From Antennarius striatus (Eukaryota > Chordata > Actinopteri > Lophiiformes > Antennariidae), in contig NC_090797.1 of assembly GCF_040054535.1 (NCBI RefSeq), positions 12,897,001 through 12,961,000 of the forward strand: a stretch of DNA of 64,000 bases, written 5' to 3'. The notes under the pieces were generated by a model. The model was not told where the DNA came from, ran no database searches, and saw only the letters and a program-made list of their open reading frames with translations. A program made the position numbers and the translations under genes. Numbering within the stretch: position 1 is the stretch's first letter; every line of letters starts with the position of its first letter. This document shows, piece after piece, positions 16,828 through 29,192 of this stretch.

Positions 16828-19800
16828 ATGAATGAAGAATACGATGTTATCGTCCTGGGCACCGGACTCACGGTGAGAAAAGGGAAACAATAAAGTCTAA
16901 GGTTTTGAACTTTTTTTGCAACCTGTTAGCTAACGCAGTTGCCGCCCGGTCGTTGGGCTAACCGGCCTAATTAACAGGGCTAGCGCTAAGTAGCTAGCTT
17001 AGCCGCTAACCGACAACGAGTGCTAATGGAGTCTGAATAAGCTAGCTAACGCTACGTGTGCCGTTAGCGAAGGATTAACGAGACATAGTCATGAACGAAC
17101 CACAAGTTGAAACTGCTTCTTCTGTCATCGCTTAGTGTTCAAACAGTCCTTATTGAACAGTTAATTAACAATTTTAACAGGTTTTTTGGAAGTTTTGCGT
17201 CAGTCCGGGCAGTAAGAATTCAGACTAAACGCAGATAACTAGTTTGCTAACATTAGCCTCCTTAGAACACGCTAACAACTAAGTAATTAGCCTGGTGCTA
17301 ACAGCTGAGTAACGACGTGTCCACGAACACATTAGTTCGTTCTATGGTTATGTTAGACCGTTGACATGTTCTCAGTCTCTGTGTAACTTTAGAAGAAGAC
17401 AACATTTGCATTGGTATTAAATAACGGACTGACTGTTGGGTTTGTTTGCATTATGGGATTGTGTAGACGAACTTTTGATAACTTGGGAGTTTAATTTCGG
17501 TAATAATAGCAACACAAAAAAACCCCATAAAGATGATGCAACCTGTTGAGAGGAGGTGATTTATAAGTTTCCCCGTACGCGTGGGGTTTGTGTATCCGAG
17601 GTAAGCGTCCCACGGTGGGGTAAACCACGGAGCAGCCGGACCTTATGTCTTGTTGTCAGGTTAAAGTGAAGCGCTAGAAAACCCTTGAGTTTGAATGCTG
17701 ATACTGTCTTATGCGCCACACACACTTGTTCAACTTCTGCACATTTCTTATACACTTCTGTTAAGTAGATGTTAAACTAGTGGACAGCCTGCAGCCGGTT
17801 TAGTTCCATTTGGGTCTGGTTCCTCTAATACCGGAGAAGTGAAAGCCTGCTAACTGAGGTCCAGACCTGCATGCAAAACCCCAAACAGTCCAGGTTAAAG
17901 CTGATTGTGGTTCCAGTTTTCAAATCTGTGGCTTCTGTGCTTCAAACCTGAAAGCATCCAGTTATATTACACTGCCACGCCCACTGAACAGACTATTAAT
18001 AGCAAACCTATAATTAAAATAGTGACAAGCGGTCATGCAGTTCTTATTCAAATAATGGTGTTCTAAAATATCTAATCAGTCTTAAAATCTTTCAATGTAT
18101 AGTAACATGCAAAATATCAAGTTAATTAATTTCATCCTTAATTACTCAACATTGAGATCATTAGCCTGAAGCCATCCAAAGGATTTTGGTACATTTATGA
18201 CACAGAGTAGCTTGGTAATAAAATATTAAACTTTGCTTCAATGAGTCAATTTTATAACCTGTATGACAACATGTACAACTTTTTTTCTTTAAGAACAGTG
18301 AAGTGAATAAGGAAGTGTTTCAGGGGTTGAGGATGTTGTGGGTTCAGGAATTTACAGCAGTGATGGTTCTATGTCACTCCATTGTCAGTGACAGATGCTT
18401 AATCACCAGTGGAAGTGTGGAAACTGTTAGCCATGGACAAAACTTTCATCTAATGAATGAAAAAATATCACTGATAAGTATACTGTATACCATAATCAAA
18501 AAAACATTCTTTTCACTTCACCATGCATGCTATAGTATGAAGTAAGGTAGTGTTCACTTTTTATTTCTCATTAAAGCAGGAAATAGTGTAAAAGAAAGGA
18601 AATAGACTCACAGGCCCCGTCCACACGATGCCAGAGCTTTTTGAAAACGCATCTTTTTTGTTGCGTTTACGCCTTCCGTCCACACGACAATGCTGATATC
18701 CGGAACAAAAACGCAACTTTTTGAAAACGCTGGCCTAGGTGGATTTTTTTTAAAAACGCTGGGTCTTCGTTGTTGTGTGGATGGTGTGTCCGCAACTTTT
18801 TAGAAACGCTGACGTCTTGCCTGCGACGAAAACCGCTGTGACATCATATTTATGGGCCCGTGTGTACAAACATGATGGATGTACGAACCTTGTTGATGGC
18901 AGCATTCTGACAGGCATTTTGTGACGATAAAACACGGAGGATTCCTATTGGATAAAATCTGACTCAATACTGCCACCACAAGGTTTGGCATGCTTATAGC
19001 CGTCTTCGAAAACGCACTGATGTGTTTACGTGTGGACGGAGATTTTTTTGAAAACGCTGTTGTGTGGACGCCAATCGTTTTCGATGCGTTTTTCAAAAGT
19101 TGCGTTTTCAAAAAAAATCCATCATTTTGACGGGGCACCAGTTTGCTTTCACTCACAATACAATGAGAGAGGAAGATTAGCATGTGTAAAAAAATAGAGC
19201 ACTGCTGATAAAGTTAAACCAACTTAGAAAAACATACCTTTCATGTAGTCTTGAAAAAAATCATTTCTCTGAAGTCTGAAGTCAGCAAATCATGTTTTAA
19301 ATGTTGACCTTTAATCCGCTGTGTGACCAGGCGTGGAAGGCAGTAAAATGTTTAGTGTGGTAAACTGCAATTTATTTTCATACTAAACCATTCTGCATAA
19401 ATATGCAGTGAGTGATATTCCTTAGTTATAAACAGCAATATTATTAATTTTAATATTTTTTTAAAATAACTAAATTGTTGTTTCTGAAGCTTATAGAATA
19501 TGGGACTATACAGTTGTCTGTGTTGGTCGATGTCTTCTCATGTCTCATTTTGTACAACCAATAAAGATACTTGGTTTACACTTCTATAAAAGTGGAGGCA
19601 AGGAGCAGATCCCCTGAGAAAACCTTGAAGATTATGGCATATTTAGAGCTCTGTTGATCCTGTGAGCTAAGTGGATTAAAATTCTACAGATTTCATGGTC
19701 TTGAAAGAAATTTACTATATATATGTTAAGTGTCAAAGCTGTTGTCTGATTGGGGTATTGTCACTGAGAGATCAGTGCAGGTTTAGTGTTGTCTGTAGGC

Positions 19801-22800
19801 TTTGCTGCCTAGCTTCTAGTGGTCTGCCTGACATCTAGCTGGAACTGATGGTCACCATGTTTTCGACTGATTTCTACTTGCTTGATTGTACACGGATTGC
19901 CTTTTTCCTCTGTCAGCACGGCCTGTGCTGCCCATGGCTCTGTGTCATAACTTGTTTTTTTGTTTTTTTTAATTAATTGGCAGCACGTCGTCTCCAGTCA
20001 CATGTTACTTGGAAAGAGTGACCGTTACAACAAAGCTTATCCTGCCTCCCAGTCTTTCAAAATGTTTTTACAAGCTTAGCTGTCCAGCCCTGACATTTCT
20101 TTCTGGTGGTCAAACACTGTGGTGTTACAGCAGCAGGCAGTTGGCAGCCATTACCACTCATATTAGCAACAAGTAAATATATCTGTCACCAGTAAACTCT
20201 TGAGGTGTGGTCAGTTGTTTTAACCCCTAAAAGTGATTGCACTCAGTTGTCTGAATTGTTTGATAGCTTGTGTTAACCTCCAATTACCTGTTTTCATACA
20301 ATGTAAAGTATGAAGCAATATCTATACTGAAAGGAAGAAATAGAAATGCTGGGCTTGCACTAGGAGGTAGTATGACTAAGCCACTGTGGCTCCGTGTAAA
20401 AGAATTTAGTAAGCCACAAAAAGCCACATTCTGTGGCCAAAACAGCGGCTTGCTATAATAGTAAGTAAAACTTACAAGTAAACATTGAGTAATACCAAAA
20501 ATCAAATTTATTAAAACCAAAGTGTCTAAGTCAAAGTTAAAATGTCTTCTGGTCCAAGTAAAACTTACAAGTAAACATTGAGTAATATTTTGAATGACTG
20601 TATCTTCACATGGTGAATGCAAGTTTTCCATTGTTGGGAATGTAAAACCACACTCATCGTAGGGTGTGTGGGAGGGATACCCCCCACAGGGGGGGTCCAG
20701 GGGGCCCCCCACGGGAAATTTTTTAGAAAATGGGGTTTTCCTGCATTCTGGTGCATTCTGAGGGCAAAAACTTCAGTTCAGTTTACCTACAAAAATGCAC
20801 TAAAGTCAACAGTTCAAGCTTAACACTTTATTTCTATTCTACTTTATGCAGGTATAAATGTGAGAGTCAGCAATTTAAAACTTGTATTCACTATGTTAAG
20901 ATAGTCATACAAAATATTACTCAATGTTTACTTGTTAGTTTTACTTGGACTAGAATACATTTTAACTTTGACTTAAACAACACCATTGGTATGCCATAGT
21001 TGTTGTTTTTTTGAATTCGATAATATAATTTTTCATTTCAATTTAAAAAGGCATGAAAAATGGCAAGCGAGGTGAATACACATGACATGCATCGCTGGTT
21101 ATTCCTGCCTGTCATAGAGATCAAAAGTCTAAGACTACAAAAAGTATTGATAATATCTTTCATTTACCTTCTGATCAGTCTGTCACCACTCCTACCCCCT
21201 CTCAGCATTCACCATTTGTTGTTCAATTAGAATTTTAACGCAAAATCTACTGTAAAACACTCTATTCTCTTTTTCTTTCAATCGATCGTCCTCGCCTTGT
21301 CGTACACCAATTCGCGGGTTTAGCTTGTAAAAAAAGAATCCTTTTTTTTTTTTTTTTTTTAGTGTTGTCAGGTGATAAAAAAAATAATTACAGGATTTGT
21401 AATTAATTAATCTAATTAATCGCTTTTTAATCTCATACCTGCTAAAGGCCCCCAAATAACGAATTTGAATTCTAGGACATGACAAAATTGTAGTGCTTGA
21501 CTAATCAATAGAATGCACCAAGACGAGAAGATTTGAAATCCACATTTTTATTGGTTAAGTGTGCTTTATACATGAAATCTCCTGTGTCGCAACCATCTCT
21601 GTTGTCAGTCACTCTCATTTTGACTAGTGGCGCAGGTAGGAAGTGACGTGCCGCTGCACGGGTCACTCAATGGGCCAAATTTAAAATGCTTGCACATTGA
21701 CTTGCCACTCATGATAAATTGCGTTAATTTTTGTAGCGTGTTAATTTGCAGCCTAATTAATTAACGAGTTAAAGTGACATCGCTAGTTTTTTTTTTTTTA
21801 TTGGGTGAGAGGCGGTCATGACCCGAGTGTGTATCTGATCGGGAGCGTCCGGGTCACTCCGGCTATTTGCGTTGGCATTCGGAAATAGCGGCATGCTATT
21901 GTTTTATGTTATTGCTCAGGGATTTTCGCGAGTCCAAAAAAGTTGTAAGTTTTAGACTTTTTTTCCTAAAAATAAGAACACCACTGTGGCTACACAAGCT
22001 AAAAACCTTGTAGCCATATGGAATTTACTTCTCCTATGGCGAAGTGGCGAATAGCTAGCGCAAGCCCAGACATGTAATACAACAGGAGTGCAGCCATCAG
22101 ACAGATTCAATCAAAGTTCTGATGAATTTATTTTTGTTATATGAGTAAATTGTTATTCTTTGTACAAGTTTGAGCTGTGTTTCATGTAGTAGTGAAGCCT
22201 TTTTTAGTGTTAAGTTTAGATACTCTCATTATGTAGGTTGTTTAGATTTTTCCGTTTAGATTGTACATTCATGAATAGAATTGGTAGACTGAATTTAGAT
22301 ACTACTTTATTGGGGTCAGGGGGAAAAAACCATCTTCATAATTGTTAAATAATCTAAAGACACGTGAATATTGTGTTCATCCTGTGAGCAGTGGCATGTG
22401 AGCTTTGCTGTCTTCCTGCAGACCAGCATGCATTCAAACCAACTTACTGTACAGTTCAGAGGATAAGTGACAGTCAGGTCATACAGGGACAACATTCATC
22501 CATTTATTTTGAAAGTTAAGCTTTAATCCTCTTGTTAGAAATGTTTTTTACCTTGTAAAGACTTGTTCAATGTTTTGAACAGATTCAGGGAGTCATCTGT
22601 ATAATTAATCCAATGATTGTGCAGAGAAGGCAGTATTTTTTAAAAGGAGATGGAAACACTGATTCCTTCTGTGTTGTGTTTTCTCCCAACAGGAATGCAT
22701 TTTATCTGGCATCATGTCAGTGAAGGGTAAAAAGGTTTTGCACATGGACCGCAATTCCTACTACGGCGCTGAGAGTGCCTCCATCACGCCTCTGGAAGAG

Positions 22801-25800
22801 GTGAGATCTTTTTGTTGTCCATCTGATATAACAATGTACTGCTGCTGGGGTCACACTGACATGTACAGTAGATATTAGGGGTCATAACCAAGTCCATTGA
22901 TCAAAAGCTTTTAGGTTATGACACAGTTATTTATCTGATGTCTATTGGTCTATGACAGAGGTTCTTAACCTTGTTTGAGGTACCTAACCCTGCCGGTTTC
23001 ATATGCTCACTCACCGAACCCTTCTTTAGTTAAAAAAATATTATTATTTTTTTCAAATTTAAGACATAAGTACATGTTTTACTGGTGTATTTAATGAATT
23101 GTGCATTGAGGTCACCTTTTTCAAAGAACAAAACCAAGACAGTGCATGAACTCACATGAAATTGCCTACCTGTAAATCAGTGTGACTTCTGCTGTTGTTA
23201 TTGAGAGACCAGTTCAGATATGCATGGCTTCACCTTGGCAAGTGCTACTCTTGTCGTTTTCACAGCAAAGTCTGTTTCTTTTGTTTTCCATGCAGCTTAA
23301 GGAAGTGTTCCTTTGTTTTTGCGAGTTGCTCAACTTGACATTGCAATTCATGCAGAACGCTGACTCCCATCACGATCTGTTATACAGTACATGTAAATTC
23401 ACGTTGCACATATTTGTCTGACCACTGTCTTTTTTTGCTCAACATAGTTACTATGAATTAAAATATTAACATAACATAAAACATAACATGAATTTGTCAG
23501 CAGTGCTGAAATTTGTCTTGCAACCCAGCAGCCGTTTTATGCAACAAAGAAGAACATACATCACACACATATCACTTACATTGACATGACACATATTGAC
23601 AACATGGAAACATAGTAGTCGAGAGCACTTGTCCTCCACTCAGCCTATCTCCGGTTTTGCTCCGGTTGAGCATTAAAGTGGATTGATGGACAAAGGACTT
23701 CTTTAGTCTGTCTTGAAAGGTGATACCTTGTATCTCCTTCCTGAGGGCTAATGGATGTAGCGTGATCACCTGCAGCCAGTGATGGTTAAGGGGGGCGTGT
23801 CATCACGAATTGACATGTGTCAAACGTACACAGTGATTCGTGTATGTTCGGCAAAAACACTCGACACATCGTGTCGGGTGTTTTGTCTTGACCTCAGTGT
23901 CCGCCGAACCCCTGACACCGACTCACCAAACCCCTCGGGTTCGATTGAACCCAGGTTAAGAACCACTGCTCTATGATGATGGAATCTGTGAGTCTTTGCC
24001 AGTGGTTTTTTACATTTCTGGATTAAAATATTTGAAATTATTATGTTGGTGGAAACACTGAACAGACTTTGATGTGTGAACCATTGTGGGTTTGTTGACT
24101 TTTTAAGCTCTCCTGGTGTCTGTCTTGAGTTTTCGTTCTGTGTTCTGGTTACAGCTCTACAAGCGCTTTAAGCTTCCTGGCAAACCTCCTGAGTCGCTGG
24201 GAAAGGGCCGGGATTGGAATGTGGACCTCATCCCTAAATTCCTAATGGCCAATGGTATATTTGGATCACCCACCTGAATATTAAATGTGTCTGTAGCTCG
24301 ATATTAAAAAACTCTTGACTTTTTGCTGCAGAGTGAGCAACAAATTTGTGTTGAAAGTGAACAAACGCTGCATCACAAGGTTGTGATAATATCTAAATTT
24401 GAATGAAGTCCTTCTGAGCCCCTTTGTGTCTTTTCTCAGGTCAGCTGGTCAGCATACTGCTGCTCGCACAGGTGACTCGCTATCTGGAATTTAAAGTTGT
24501 AGAAGGCAGTTTTGTGTACAAGGGTGGCAAAGTCTACAAAGTCCCTTGTACAGAAACCGAGGCTCTGTCGTCAAGTAAGTTACGTGAGGATGCAGTGGAA
24601 ATGGCTAAGCAGGTGTTTTCATAACGATTAAATGGCTTGAATCCATCTAGGAAATGTCTTTATTTCATTTGAAACACACTCGCGTACCATTTTTTACTTG
24701 TCTGTTGCATTTTGCGCCATCATTGTATGTAGCATTGACATTGTAAAGCTCGTGTTTGACTGGATGGATGTTGCTATTGCAAGGATTCACTTACTCTCTT
24801 TGCTTTTCTGTCTTCCAAAGATTTGATGGGGTTACTGGAGAAGCGACGCTTCAAGGGTTTCCTGCAATTTATTGCCCATTTTGATGAGTGCAACCCCAAG
24901 ACCAAGCAAGATGTTGACCCCATAAAGACGACAATGAGGGACCTGTACAAAAAATTTGGCCTCAGCCGTGAAGTTCAGGAATTCACTGGGCACGCCCTTG
25001 CCCTTTATCGCACAGATGAGTCAGTATTCCCACTAGTTGTATTATGAATGCTACTTTTGTAGAAAGTTGTTCCTTTTTCAGTTGCACAGTGTTTTGCGTG
25101 TTAAATGGGTCCCCCTGCTCTCCCCAGGTACCTGGATCGTAGCTGCATTGAGACAATAAACAAGATCAAGCTTTACACTGAGTCTCTGGCCAGATATGGC
25201 AAAAGTCCATACCTATACCCCCTGTACGGCCTTGGGGAACTCCCACAAGGTTTTGCCAGGTAAGAAACTCCTGTGTGCAAGTACCTAATATTAGTTCTAA
25301 CTGTCATACCTTCGGAATGAGTGTCAACTGTGATGGCTCTGATTCATTCTAAGACTGCAACTAAGGCTCTTCTTGTTATCCATTGTAGTAGTTGATGTTT
25401 GAATATTTATTCATGTAACTATTCTCAGGGATTTTTTATTGGTTAAGTTTTGTTCAATGATTCAAGTAATTACAACAGTGTTCCTACTATATTTGTCAGA
25501 CACTTGTTTATAAAAGTACAAGGCCTCAGATTCTGAAGGATTGCTAAAATAAACCTGAAGATTGTCACAGAACCTATTTCCTTGAACAGAAGAATCAGTA
25601 TATTTCATCCTGGAGGCTCATGGTGGTTGTGACACATGTTTTTTTAACCGCATTTGTAGATTCAAGATAAGACAACAGGCAAACTTATTTTTGCATCAGT
25701 TACTACCATGGCAATTACCTTTTAAAATAGTGGCAATGAAGAAATACTTAAAAGATGCCTTTTAGCTTCTGTTAGTATGAGAATGTCTTTGTTACTGATG

Positions 25801-27641
25801 CTAATATGCGTATTAAAAAGGAATGAGATGTGTTTTCTTATAAAGCGTTTGCCCTTATGATAAGGCCACGCTAAAAGATCACACAGACCCACATGTTGTC
25901 TGAATTTCTCAGACCTCAGAGGATTGTGGGCCATCAGAACACAGATTTTTATTGGAAAATCTTGCATTGTTTCAATTGCAGGCTGAGTGCGATCTATGGT
26001 GGGACGTACATGTTGAACAAACCCATAGAGGAGATTGTGGTGGAGAATGGGAAAGTGGTGGGAGTCAGGTCTGAAGGAGAGGTGAGCTGTTATTGACTAT
26101 GATGTATGCAATTTCCCTGTAATTGTTTTAAATTGTGAACATTGGAGCATCAGTTTATGAGCCACCACACGCATGTTAATCTGGTCTGTAGTCACCTGTT
26201 GTGTTATTCCATTTCTTTATGAATGAACTTTGTTCCCATTGTAGCTCGCCCGCTGCAAACAGCTGATCTGTGATCCCAGCTACTTTATGGATGGTGTCGA
26301 AAAAACTGGTCAGGTGATCCGAGCCATCTGCATTTTGAGCCACCCCATTAACAACACTGGCAACGTCGAGTCCTGCCAGATCATCATCCCCCAGGAGCAG
26401 CTGAATAGGAAGCATGGTGAGCAGATCAGTTAGACTGTAGAGCATTTAATAATGCTTGATATGCATCTTAAATTTAAGACAGCAAGGATAGCATTGTGGT
26501 GAAAGAAAGCTAGAATAAATTTTTTTTTTCATCTTAAATTAGCGGTGATCACCAACAGAAATATGTTTTACGTGTAAGCAGAACTTGCATTGCTGTGCTG
26601 CACATCCACAGAAAAACCACAGTACAATAACTTTGCTTTTCCTCTTTCTAGATATCTACATTTGCATGATCTCTTTTGCTCACTGTGTGGCAGCAAAGGG
26701 GAAATACGTTGCCATCGTCAGCACCACAGTGGAGACAAGCAAGCCAGAGGAAGAGATCCAAGTGCCCTTGAAGCTCCTGGAGCCCATTGAGCAAAAGTTT
26801 ATCAGCATCAGTGACCTGTATAAGCCCACTGACATGGGCACTGACAGCAAAGTATGATCAGCATGATGACATGGATCAAGTTTTAACCAGCACAAACGTC
26901 TTTTTTCCCCTCATTTGAGGAGCAGTTTGTTTCAATTCACTTTCAAGTAATGTTGCATGTAGTAGAATGTTGTAGAACTTCATTTTAAAGAAAATGCATA
27001 TACAGTAATCCTTCGTTACTCACAGTTAGTGCATTCCAGGAACCACTCGCAAAAACAGAATTCTGAGATAAAGCGCCAAACTATTATTTACAGTAATTTA
27101 AACGTTTATCCCCATAACGATATTAAACCACCATCTATCTGTATGACCTTTTCCCACACTCTTATCGACTGTTTAAAGCACTTTTGTGTCTCATGGAGAT
27201 GCGCTGCGTTCCGAGACTCATGGAATGTACTGTACTTCCGGATGCCATCAGCCAATAGAATGTGTGTACGGAATCACGCTGACTGCATAAAAATCAGCAA
27301 TGAGGTGAAGCTGCGCGTGTTGATGCGTGAATGCGCGAGCGATTACTGTATCTTTACAGTGGGAACAACACTTCTGCCCTTTAGCCATCATTTAATAATC
27401 AGACCCATGATTTCTAATCTTCTGTTTATTTCCTGTGTGTACTGAGAGAACTTGATTTGCAAGTCTTGTTAACCCCTCTTGTTTTCATTTGTAGATTTTC
27501 ATCTCTCGTTCATACGATGCTACGACTCACTTTGAGACGACCTGTGACGACATCAAGTCCATCTACAAGAGGATGATGGGTGTAGACTTGGACTTTGCTG
27601 ACATGGAGCGCACGAGGCTGGACATCGTTGGTGACGTGTAG
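16828..27641 (+). CDS. gdi2: Rab GDP dissociation inhibitor (GDI2 type)
   Basis: Ten coding exons: 16828-16872, 22693-22800, 24155-24254, 24440-24574, 24821-25019, 25128-25259, 25982-26081, 26245-26416, 26652-26851, 27495-27641. They total 1338 nt, or 445 residues, identical in length to human GDI2. The start [15 protein letters not shown] is the GDI2 form (GDI1 has MDEE) and carries the dinucleotide-fold-like motif of the GDI/REP family. Conserved blocks are [39 protein letters not shown], the Rab-binding [39 protein letters not shown] and [20 protein letters not shown]. The protein extracts prenylated GDP-bound Rabs from membranes and recycles them through the cytosol. The C-terminus ([12 protein letters not shown]) is more diverged than usual. 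Poly(A) signals are at 27852-27857 and 27886-27891. Paralogue naming rests on the start and on the neighbours ankrd16 and asb13. Confidence 0.93.
16925..17310. other. GCTAAC/TTAGC-rich tract in gdi2 intron 1
   Basis: Just inside intron 1 there is a dense, irregular scatter of the words GCTAAC, GCTAGC, TTAGC and GCTAA on both strands, for example TAGCTAACG, AGTAGCTAGCTTAGCCGCTA and GCTAGCTAACGCTACG. It is not a tandem repeat with fixed spacing. The function is unknown. Confidence 0.5.
18611..19139. mobile_element. Palindromic MITE with CAGGCCCCGTCCACAC ends
   Basis: It begins CAGGCCCCGTCCACACG and ends TTTTGACGGGGCACC, an imperfect inverted terminal match. Internal words such as GAAAACGC and GTGTGGACG recur on both strands. 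It is about 529 bp and non-coding. The end sequence resembles hAT-type MITEs known from fish. A clear 8-bp duplication was not found, so exact edges are uncertain. It lies in gdi2 intron 1. Confidence 0.7.
20463..20977. repeat. Inverted repeat with about 100-bp arms inside the 1.7-kb element
   Basis: The left arm (about 20522-20627, containing AAGTCAAAGTTAAAATGTC and ACATTGAGTAATATTTTG) is the imperfect complement of the right arm (about 20876-20977, with CAAAATATTACTCAATGT and ATTTTAACTTTGACTTAA). A direct copy of AAAACTTACAAGTAAACATT also occurs at about 20466 and 20562. The loop contains GC-rich CCCCCCACAGGGGGGGTCCA. Confidence 0.7.
21360..21784. mobile_element. hAT-like MITE nested in the 1.7-kb element
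   Basis: The ends AGTGTTGTCA and TGACATCGCT are near-inverted matches. The body holds AATTAATTAATCTAATTAAT and GCCTAATTAATTAACGAGTT, the internal palindrome style of this fish MITE class. T runs flank both sides, consistent with insertion in a poly(T) tract. Boundaries are approximate. Confidence 0.5.
22956..23968. mobile_element. hAT-type MITE in gdi2 intron 2, near-perfect 8-bp duplication
   Basis: The left end CAGAGGTTCTTAACCTTG and right end AGGTTAAGAACCACTG are inverted repeats. The flanks GTCTATGA (22948-22955) and CTCTATGA (23969-23976) match at 7 of 8 positions, the footprint of a hAT insertion. The element is 1013 bp. It holds the inverted words CACCGAACCC and CCGAACCCCTGACACC near its ends. 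No coding capacity was recognised. Confidence 0.85.
27001..27350. mobile_element. 350-bp Tc1/mariner-type MITE in gdi2 intron 9
   Basis: It begins TACAGTAATCCTTCG and ends CGAGCGATTACTGTA, inverted repeats matching at 13 of 15 positions with TA at both outer ends. CAGGAACCACTCGCAAAAAC follows the left end. This is the pattern of TA-inserting MITEs common in fish genomes. It ends 145 bp before the last gdi2 exon. Confidence 0.8.
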
Positions 27642-29192
27642 ATCCGGCCTCAGTTTATCAGATGACGTTACCGACAGCTGAAATAGAAAGCCTAAAGAGA
27701 AATGAATACACCAGTGGGCTGGTTGATGATCACGCATATGGATTGCCTACTGAGGAAGATCATTATAAATATATAGACATATCACATAGTGTTGTTGGAA
27801 AGGGTTCAGGGAGGAAGTTTTCAAATCTCAGATGTTTCTTGCACTTATACCAATAAATACAACCCAGATTTGTTCTGGGTCATCAAATAAAGACAATTCA
27901 GAATCCAAAGATGCCAAATCTATTGATATTCATAATAACAGGATCTCTGAGGCTGTGCAGTCCAATTTTTGCCATTGTATAAAAATTTAATTTGTCTTTG
28001 CAGGTATTTACAGGGGTCACTGTTTGGTGTGTCTTAAATCATATGGGTGGGTAGCTTGGTGTCTTTGAAGCATAAAAGTGCACACAATTATGTGAGGTGG
28101 CACCTCGGCTGTCACACTCATTGGAATTAAAGTGGTGAGAGGTCTTGGTGTTTGTGTTTAGAAGCCCTTGTTGAATACTCAGCACAGCCATATCTGTACT
28201 GTAAGACAAGCCATATTGTGACCATTTTCCACAAATAAACCACCTGAACCTGGTTAACAGTTAGTTTACTTAAATGCAGCAGAAGAGATGTATTAGTTAT
28301 TTTATGCAAAGAGAGATGATCTGAGAGCACGAACAGATTAATGGAAGATGTGGCTGACTGGTAGCTCAAGGACCAAATGTGTACAGCAGTATTGAACTGA
28401 TGAGAGCTCTTTCATATCCACTGTTAACAACTTTATTACATCTTGAGCTTGATTTCTTGAATGAAAAGTAAAAACAACTTTGTCAGAACCCTGAATTGTT
28501 TGATTCTTTTTTTTCTTCCCTGTAGAGTTTGACCTTGAATCAAATCTTGATTTTAATGTACTGGTGGAAATGTGCAACAGAGACATAGACCCACAGCAGA
28601 ATTTTGTTAATGGTGAGGCTGAATAAGAATCATCCCTGGATTCTATCCTGATATGACCAACAACGCCCAGATCCCAGGGTAGGATAGAATATTAAAAAGC
28701 TTGAATTAATTTTTATATAAAACAACCAGAATCTTGACTGCATATATTTTACTTTTCACAGTACTCTGGAAAAAGTTAATGCAAAACATTTTGAACACAA
28801 AACGAGATAATACATAATACGTCATTGTAAATTTATTATGTACGCTGGATGTCACAAATATCAAAAGTTTTCCAAACCCTACAGGTTTTTATATGAATTT
28901 TTAAACTACAGTATAACATCTTAATATTTTTAAACTGCAAAACAAGCAATAAGACTATTGTGTTTATTATTTCTGTTCGAAATAGATCGAACAGAAAGGT
29001 TCGTCTTATTTTTTATTAAAATTTGTTTTTCCCCCGAATATACAGTACAGTAGTTACAGTCTATAATCGTTCAATATTACGGTGACTTACTTTAACTCTC
29101 CAGTAGGTGGAGTAGATGTTTGTAAATGTATTTGTTGTCAATAAAGATAATTTAAAAAAACAAGTGCGGTCCGACTTGTTTACCGGTGAAAC
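27642..29192. other. gdi2 3' UTR and gdi2-asb13 intergenic region
   Basis: The proximal part is the gdi2 3' UTR with AATAAA at 27852 and 27886. An isolated exon-like segment is at 28526-28612. The rest, to the asb13 start, shows no recognisable gene or repeat apart from AT-rich sequence. Confidence 0.5.
28526..28612 (+). other. Orphan exon-like segment
   Basis: An 87-nt open segment is bounded by a strong pyrimidine tract ending CCCTGTAG and by the donor GTGAGG. In phase 1 it reads FDLESNLDFNVLVEMCNRD then IDPQQNFVN, with no stop, and it is phase-symmetric (1-1). No partner exons were found on either side. I do not recognise the peptide. It could be a relic exon, an unannotated alternative exon, or chance. 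Confidence 0.3.

Larger units (their letters stand above)
20349..22069. mobile_element. 1.7-kb composite element with CTGGGCTTGCRCTAG ends
   Basis: The left end CTGGGCTTGCACTAG (20349-20363) is the inverted match of the right end CTAGCGCAAGCCCAG (22055-22069), one mismatch in 15. Both flanks carry related inner words (CCACTGTGGCT near each end). Inside are a long hairpin (20463-20977) and a second hAT-like element (21360-21784). No transposase frame is visible. No target duplication was recognised. It lies in gdi2 intron 1. Confidence 0.6.

Noticed and set aside
20284-20712. 142-codon minus-strand open frame
   Set aside because: It lies across the hairpin arm and repeat of the composite element; no protein motif.
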